Assembly (NCBI GenBank): GCA_024711415.1
Contig: JANJSW010000349.1
Coordinates: 1-8,749 of the forward strand
DNA length: 8,749 bases
Source of the DNA: Thermomonas sp.
GTDB taxonomy: Bacteria; Pseudomonadota; Gammaproteobacteria; Xanthomonadales; Xanthomonadaceae
Direction of reading: 5' to 3'
This document shows, piece after piece, positions 4,992-8,749 of this stretch. Every line of letters starts with the position of its first letter. Within the stretch, counting starts at the first letter, position 1. The translations under genes were made by a program, and so were the position numbers. The notes under the pieces were generated by a model, which had not been told where the DNA came from, made no database searches, and worked only from the letters and a program-made list of their open reading frames with translations.

Positions 4992-5021
4992 TTGACCGCC
5001 TGCGACGTTGCGTGATTCACT
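4992..5021 (+). promoter_or_regulatory. Candidate promoter of the acyltransferase gene
   Basis: TTGACC (4992-4997) matches the -35 consensus at five of six bases. At an 18-bp spacing TTCACT (5016-5021) is a poor -10 (three of six). The start would fall near 5028, 20 bases before the ATG. Moderate to weak. Confidence 0.35.
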
Positions 5022-5047
5022 CGCCAGGACACAACGGGGAGTGCAGG

Positions 5048-6547
5048 ATGGCCACGTCGAAGCCGCGCCTGAAGCGTCCTGCCGAGCCATTGCGCCGGCC
5101 CAAGCGCGAACCGATGTCGCGCGTGGACACCGCCTGGCTGCGGATGGAGCGGCCCACCAACCCGATGATGATCACCGGCGTGCTGATGCTCGCCGAGCCG
5201 ATGCAGCTTGCGCAGCTGAAGAAGGTGATCCAGCAGCGGTTCCTGTCGTATGCACGGTTCCGGCAGAAGCCCGTCGATGGCGCGGCCGGTGCGCAATGGG
5301 TCGAGGACGAGCACTTCGACCTCGACTGGCATGTGCGCCTGGCGGGGTTGCCCGGGCGCCCGGGGCGGGCGTCCGAGAAGCGGGCGCTGGAGCGTTTCGT
5401 CAGCGAGCTGGCCTCCAGTCCGCTGGATCCCACCAAGCCGCTGTGGCAGTTCCACCTGGTCGAGCGCTACCAGGGCGGCTCGGCGGTGGTGGCGCGCATC
5501 CACCACTGCTATGCCGACGGCATCGCGCTGGTGCAGGTGCTGTTGTCGCTGACCGACACCAGCCGCGAATCGTCCTCGGCCTCCCGGCTCGACAAGGCCT
5601 GGCTGAAGGAGCAGGCGGCACCGGTGGCACGCCGGGTGGGCGCGATGGAGCGCTACATGAAGCTCGGCGGCAAGGCGCTTGGGCAGGGCATGGCGATGGT
5701 GCAGGACCCGTCGCTGGCCACGCTGCTGGCGAAGGAAGGCGGTGACATCGCCCGCGAGCTGGTGCATGCGCTGGCGCTGCCGGACGACCCGCCGTCCTTG
5801 CTGCGCGGCCAGCTGGGCGTCAGCAAGCGGGTCGCGTGGGCCGAGCCGCTGGAACTCGAGGAAGTGAAGGCGGTCGGCCGCGCCTGCGACTGCACCGTCA
5901 ACGACGTGCTGATGGCCGCCGCCGCGGGCGCGCTGCGTGGCTACATGCGCGAACGCGGCGAGGCGCTGGAGGGCATGAGCCTGCGCGCGACCGTGCCGGT
6001 CAACCTGCGCCCGCTGGAGCACGCGAAGAAGCTGGGCAACCACTTCGGCCTGGTCTTCCTGGACCTTCCGGTGGGCGAGGACAACCCGCTGCGCCGGCTG
6101 CAGCGCGTGGCCGAGTGCATGAACCAGCTGAAGGAATCGCGCCAGGCGATCGTCGCCTACGGCCTGCTGGCAGCGCTGGGGATCGCACCGCAGCCGGTGC
6201 AGGAGATCGCGCTGGAACTGTTCAGCCGTAAGGCCAGCGCGGTGGCGACCAACGTGCCCGGCCCGCAGCAGCCGCTGTACATGGCCGGCTCTACCGTTCG
6301 CGAAATCATGTTCTGGGTGCCGCAGACCGGCTCGATCGGGCTGGGCCTGTCGATCCTCAGCTATCGCGGCAAGGTGCACTTCGGGCTGATCGCAGACGCC
6401 CGCCTCATCCCGGATCCGGACGCGGTGGTCCGTCGCTTCGGCGAGGAGTTCGAAAAGCTCCTGTACCTGGCGATGATGGGCCCCTGGGATGCGCCGCTGG
6501 ACGCCGCCGCCGCGGAAGCGATGATGCAAGACGCAACCGCAGCTTAA
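5048..6547 (+). CDS. Wax ester synthase/acyl-CoA:diacylglycerol acyltransferase family protein
   Basis: Member of the bacterial WS/DGAT family, which moves an acyl group from acyl-CoA to a fatty alcohol or diacylglycerol and so makes wax esters or triacylglycerol, usually at the membrane or lipid-body surface. The 499 residues have the usual length. The catalytic HHxxxDG motif is intact as HHCYADG (H152, H153, D157). PLW is at 131-133, the conserved ND pair at N285-D286 (TVNDVLMA), and the C-terminal domain carries NVPGP at 402-406. A basic, proline-rich head of about 22 residues precedes the family start MSRVDTAWLRME and could aid membrane attachment. ATG 5048 is chosen because GGGGAG (5036-5041) lies six bases upstream; an earlier in-frame GTG at 5012 has no such support. 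It stands alone, 96 nt after alr and 90 nt before the lipoprotein gene. The true acceptor (fatty alcohol, diacylglycerol or other) cannot be read from sequence. Confidence 0.9.
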   Translation: MATSKPRLKRPAEPLRRPKREPMSRVDTAWLRMERPTNPMMITGVLMLAEPMQLAQLKKVIQQRFLSYARFRQKPVDGAAGAQWVEDEHFDLDWHVRLAGLPGRPGRASEKRALERFVSELASSPLDPTKPLWQFHLVERYQGGSAVVARIHHCYADGIALVQVLLSLTDTSRESSSASRLDKAWLKEQAAPVARRVGAMERYMKLGGKALGQGMAMVQDPSLATLLAKEGGDIARELVHALALPDDPPSLLRGQLGVSKRVAWAEPLELEEVKAVGRACDCTVNDVLMAAAAGALRGYMRERGEALEGMSLRATVPVNLRPLEHAKKLGNHFGLVFLDLPVGEDNPLRRLQRVAECMNQLKESRQAIVAYGLLAALGIAPQPVQEIALELFSRKASAVATNVPGPQQPLYMAGSTVREIMFWVPQTGSIGLGLSILSYRGKVHFGLIADARLIPDPDAVVRRFGEEFEKLLYLAMMGPWDAPLDAAAAEAMMQDATAA

Positions 6548-6637
6548 CGCCGCGGCGCCCGTTCACATTCAGGCCACGAACCGCCGCCTAGCCTCATCGC
6601 GCAACGCCACCGCGCCACACAGACGAGGAGTTACCCG

Positions 6638-7312
6638 ATGAAGTCCCAATACAAGCTCGCCATCCTGGGCGTTTGCCTGGCCACCATGACCGCCGGCTGC
6701 GCCACGTACACCGGGCAGACCAACGATCCCAACGATCCCAACCGCACCAAGCGCGGCGCGCTGATCGGTGCGGCCATCGGTGCCGCCGCCGGCCTGCTCA
6801 GTGGCGACAGCGCAGTGGAGCGTCGCCAGCATGCGATGGTCGGCGCCGGTATCGGCGCGCTGGCCGGCGGTTCCATCGGCGCCTACCAGGATCGCCAGGA
6901 AGCCGAGCTGCGCCGCGCCACCGCGGGCACCGGCGTGGACGTCAGCCGCGACGGCGACGTGATCAAGCTCAACCTGCCGGACGGCGTGACCTTCGATTTC
7001 AACAAGACCGACGTCAAGCCGCAGTTCTACCCGGCGCTGAACACCATCGCCGGCACCCTGCGCGAGTACAACCAGACCATCGTCGAAGTCAGCGGCCATA
7101 CCGACAGCATCGGCACCGACGCGATCAACCAGCGCATCTCGGAGCAGCGCGCCAACTCGGTCGCCAGCTACCTGATCGGGCAGGGCGTGCAGCGCGAGCG
7201 CTTCGAGATCGTCGGCATGGGCGAGCGCTTCCCGATCGCCAGCAACGACACCGACGCCGGCCGCGCGCTCAACCGCCGGGTGGAAATCCGCCTGCTGCCG
7301 CTGCGTTCGTAA
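6638..7312 (+). CDS. OmpA-family outer membrane lipoprotein, YiaD-like
   Basis: Predicted outer-membrane lipoprotein that binds peptidoglycan. The 224-residue protein starts with a signal peptide (MKSQYKLAILGVCLATMTAGC); the lipobox ends in C21 and is followed by Ala, which favours outer-membrane sorting. A short linker with NDPNDPN follows. Glycine-zipper segments at about 40-57 and 67-84 (GALIGAAIGAAAG and GAGIGALAGGSIGAY) may insert in or associate with the membrane. The OmpA C-terminal domain spans about 112-221. Its diaminopimelate-contacting residues are D156 in GHTDSIGTD and R171 in ISEQRANSV, 15 residues apart as in other OmpA domains, and NRRVEIRLLP closes it. Domain order and length match E. 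coli YiaD. GAGGAG (6625-6630) sits seven bases before the ATG. It is monocistronic, with a terminator 25 nt after the stop. Confidence 0.92.
   Translation: MKSQYKLAILGVCLATMTAGCATYTGQTNDPNDPNRTKRGALIGAAIGAAAGLLSGDSAVERRQHAMVGAGIGALAGGSIGAYQDRQEAELRRATAGTGVDVSRDGDVIKLNLPDGVTFDFNKTDVKPQFYPALNTIAGTLREYNQTIVEVSGHTDSIGTDAINQRISEQRANSVASYLIGQGVQRERFEIVGMGERFPIASNDTDAGRALNRRVEIRLLPLRS
6722..6739 (+). repeat. Tandem 9-bp repeat in the lipoprotein linker
   Basis: AACGATCCC occurs twice head to tail and is followed by AAC, encoding Asn-Asp-Pro-Asn-Asp-Pro-Asn just after the lipobox. It keeps the frame and could vary in copy number between strains by slippage without breaking the protein. Confidence 0.6.
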
Positions 7313-7336
7313 GCGGCTCCGCAAGCCGTTTGCCGG

Positions 7337-7362
7337 AACGGGCCGCGCGATGCGGCCCGTTT
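7337..7362 (+). terminator. Intrinsic terminator after the lipoprotein gene
   Basis: AACGGGCCGC (7337-7346) pairs perfectly with GCGGCCCGTT (7352-7361) around GCGAT. The T-run is short (TTT, 7360-7362, partly in the stem). It separates the lipoprotein gene from the ssrA promoter 36 nt downstream. Confidence 0.75.
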
Positions 7363-7397
7363 CCGTATCCGGCGGATGAACGCCCGCCGCCGCGGCC

Positions 7398-7425
7398 TTG
7401 TGAATGCCGCCACCGCCCCTATACT
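7398..7425 (+). promoter_or_regulatory. Strong promoter of ssrA
   Basis: TTGTGA (7398-7403; four of six) and TATACT (7420-7425; five of six) are 16 bp apart. Transcription would begin near 7432, leaving a leader of about 22 nt for RNase P to remove before the mature 5' end at 7454. This is the best -10 in the window, as expected for an abundant RNA. Confidence 0.75.
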
Positions 7426-7453
7426 GCAGGTGTCGGTGAAATCGACGCTTCCC

Positions 7454-7807
7454 GGGGGTGCACTGGCTTCGACGGGGGTCGCGAAATCGCACGGCGCATG
7501 CCGAGGGGGTAGCTTTCCTCGCTAATCCAGCTGCAAAACTCATAGTTGCCAACGACGACAACTACGCTCTGGCCGCTTAAGGCCTAGCCCCGAACCCACT
7601 TGTGCCTGTGCTCGTGGATGTAGGGTCATTATCACGGGATAGGTTCCGGCGGCGACCCGCCAACCGGCTCCGAAACCTAGCGGGTGTGGATGACGGCGTG
7701 CTTCGCACGGTGTGTTGCCGGCATCCGAGAACAAACACCGGGCTAAGCATGTAGTGCCGGGCATGGAGTGCCTTCGGACGGCGGTTCGATTCCGCCCACC
7801 TCCACCA
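7454..7807 (+). ncRNA. ssrA: Transfer-messenger RNA (tmRNA)
   Basis: tmRNA acts with SmpB to rescue stalled ribosomes and tag nascent peptides for proteolysis. The tRNA-like ends are clear. GGGGGTG (7454-7460) pairs with CACCTCC (7797-7803), including the G3-U wobble (G7456 with T7801) that alanyl-tRNA synthetase recognises, and the encoded discriminator and CCA end at 7807. The T-arm is GGCGG (7780-7784), loop TTCGATT, CCGCC (7792-7796). Near the 5' end GGCTTCGACGGGG and GCATGCCGAGGGG match conserved tmRNA blocks, and near the 3' end CTAAGCATGTAGTGCC does too. The length, 354 nt, is typical. It is one-piece, not circularly permuted. The gene has its own promoter and terminator and converges on rnd. 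The exact 5' end is set by acceptor-stem pairing. Confidence 0.97.
7548..7580 (+). other. tmRNA tag reading frame, ANDDNYALAA
   Basis: GCC at 7548 is the resume codon, preceded by the conserved TAGT upstream determinant. The frame reads Ala-Asn-Asp-Asp-Asn-Tyr-Ala-Leu-Ala-Ala and ends in TAA at 7578-7580. E. coli uses ANDENYALAA, so the tag differs by one residue. The C-terminal LAA is the ClpXP degron. Confidence 0.93.
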
Positions 7808-7813
7808 AACCCC

Positions 7814-7848
7814 GAAAACCCCGACCTTCGCCGGTCGGGGTTTTCTTT
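7814..7848. terminator. Terminator shared by ssrA and rnd
   Basis: GAAAACCCCGACC (7814-7826) and GGTCGGGGTTTTC (7833-7845) form a perfect 13-bp stem around TTCGCC, followed on the plus strand by TTT. It begins six bases after the CCA end of ssrA and lies about 50 bp past the rnd stop codon on the other strand. The A-run in the left arm becomes a T-run on the minus strand, so it can probably stop transcripts from both sides. Confidence 0.88.
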
Positions 7849-7893
7849 ATTGCATCCGCGGATTCGCGCGCTGGCTGGGTGAACGGGCGCCGG

Positions 7894-8749
7894 TCAGAGC
7901 AGCGGCGCCAGCCGCGGTTCCAGCAGCGCGCGGCGCCAGCCGGCCAGCGGGCCGTTCCAGCCGCCGCCGTCCTGCAGCGCTTCCAGCACCTTGCGCGAGG
8001 CCAGCAGGCCTTCGGGCAGCTGCAGTTCGGCGGCGAGCGCGGCCACGGCTTCCTGCAGGGCGCGCAGCTGCTTCTTGTCGCGATCATCGCCGCGCGCCAG
8101 CGGTGCTTTCGCCTCGTCGGCCAGCGGGGTGATCAGGGCTTCCCACAGGGGCGTGCGCAGGCTGCGCGGGGCCTTGGGATTGGCGTCCAGCAGGGCGTCG
8201 AAGCGCAGTCGGCTGTCCAGTTTCTGGCGGGCCAGCGTCACCGCCAGCTCGTTGTCGAGGATCCAGCTGCGGGGGCGGTCGCTGCTGCGCGCCTGTGCGT
8301 CGCGCCAGCGCAGCATGCGCAGCAGCCGGCGCTGGCCCTCCGCGTCGAGGAACTGCGCGCTGCGGATCGCCAGGTGCGGCCAGCGCTCGCCGTCGTCGCT
8401 GGCGGCATTGGCCAACTGGCGGGCGCTGTCTTCTTCCAGCCACGCGGTACGGCCGTTGCCGGCCAGGCGCGCCTGCAGGTCGCGATGCAGGGCGTGCAGG
8501 TGGCGCACGTCGTCGGCTGCGTATTCCAGCTGGGCGGGCGACAGCGGCCGGCGCAGCCAGTCGGAACGGGTTTCACCCTTCGCCAGTTCCACCCCGGCCA
8601 CCGCCTGCACCAGCTTCTGGTAGCCAAGGCCTGCGCCCAGCCCGCACAGTGCGGCGGCGGCCTGGGTATCGAACAGTGGCGTCGGCAGGGTGCGGCAGGC
8701 GTACTGGAACGCCACCAGGTCCTCGCTGGGGCTATGCATCAGCTTCAGC
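7894..8749 (-). CDS. rnd: Ribonuclease D, C-terminal part
   Basis: 3'-5' exoribonuclease of the DEDD family that matures the 3' ends of tRNAs and other stable RNAs. The gene enters from the right edge and 284 residues up to the stop are visible; the N terminus with exonuclease motif I (DTE) is outside the window. The visible part starts LKLMHSPSEDL, which carries the motif II aspartate (tenth visible residue, SEDL). FDTQAAAALCG and SDWLRRPLSPAQLEYAADD follow, with the motif III tyrosine and aspartate (visible residues 76 and 80), so the DEDDy subclass is intact as far as seen. An HRDC domain follows (RDAQARSSDRPRSWILDNEL and onward). The internal ATG at 8739 is not the start, because homology continues past it to the edge. 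It converges on ssrA and shares its terminator region. Confidence 0.94.
   Translation of the reverse strand, partial: LKLMHSPSEDLVAFQYACRTLPTPLFDTQAAAALCGLGAGLGYQKLVQAVAGVELAKGETRSDWLRRPLSPAQLEYAADDVRHLHALHRDLQARLAGNGRTAWLEEDSARQLANAASDDGERWPHLAIRSAQFLDAEGQRRLLRMLRWRDAQARSSDRPRSWILDNELAVTLARQKLDSRLRFDALLDANPKAPRSLRTPLWEALITPLADEAKAPLARGDDRDKKQLRALQEAVAALAAELQLPEGLLASRKVLEALQDGGGWNGPLAGWRRALLEPRLAPLL

Noticed and set aside
5012..5047. Earlier GTG start for the acyltransferase
   Set aside because: No ribosome binding site precedes it, and it lies within the candidate promoter; the ATG at 5048 has GGGGAG at ideal spacing.
3599..6529. Minus-strand open frame of 976 codons opposite alr and the acyltransferase
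   Set aside because: It spans two well-identified plus-strand genes and their gap, has a compositionally biased translation, and shows no family motif or ribosome binding site.
6562..6594. Promoter for the lipoprotein gene using TTCACA and TAGCCT
   Set aside because: The spacer would be 21 bp, and the 17-bp alternative CATTCA is a poor -35. A promoter must exist near here but I cannot place it.
6569..7561. Minus-strand open frame of 330 codons opposite the lipoprotein and the start of ssrA
   Set aside because: It runs antisense through the lipoprotein gene, a terminator, the ssrA promoter and tmRNA sequence, which a real gene would not do.

Overview
The window looks like a high-GC gammaproteobacterial chromosome, most likely Xanthomonadaceae/Lysobacteraceae (Lysobacter, Luteimonas, Pseudoxanthomonas or similar). 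The case rests on the gene order rpsF-rpsR-rplI-dnaB-alr without priB, an unlinked IscA-type gene next to asnS, GC-rich codon use throughout, and a tmRNA with a short ANDDNYALAA tag. The genus is inferred. Nearly everything is core housekeeping sequence. There is no phage, transposase, CRISPR array, toxin-antitoxin pair or defence island.

Layout. The 5' end of asnS (1-104, minus) diverges from iscA (185-526, plus), which seems to have a leaderless transcript. A promoter directly after the iscA stop starts the ribosomal operon rpsF (672-1085), rpsR (1097-1327) and rplI (1523-1978). Its leader may hold the S6:S18 autoregulatory element. The 195-nt rpsR-rplI gap is strongly structured, and a terminator follows rplI. 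The 361-bp gap before dnaB holds that terminator, a 120-bp nested palindromic element with 35-bp arms, a consensus DnaA box with a degenerate partner, and a leader hairpin. dnaB (2340-3752) and alr (3809-4951) follow. Next come a wax ester synthase/diacylglycerol acyltransferase-family gene (5048-6547) and a YiaD-like OmpA-family lipoprotein gene (6638-7312) with its own terminator. The tmRNA gene ssrA (7454-7807) has a strong promoter and a long terminator hairpin that it appears to share with the convergent rnd gene (7894 to the right edge, minus, 5' end missing).

How the genes relate. asnS, the three ribosomal proteins and ssrA serve translation and ribosome rescue. iscA supports Fe-S cluster assembly. 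dnaB is the replicative helicase, and the DnaA box in front of it suggests a possible link to initiation control. alr supplies D-alanine for peptidoglycan, and the OmpA-type lipoprotein would tie the outer membrane to that peptidoglycan. The acyltransferase points to neutral-lipid metabolism. rnd trims stable RNAs.

The least explained sequence is non-coding: the nested palindrome at 2063-2182, the DnaA box pair before dnaB, the two-tier stem-loop between rpsR and rplI, and the two genes (iscA, alr) that lack a Shine-Dalgarno sequence and have a -10-like hexamer almost touching the start codon.
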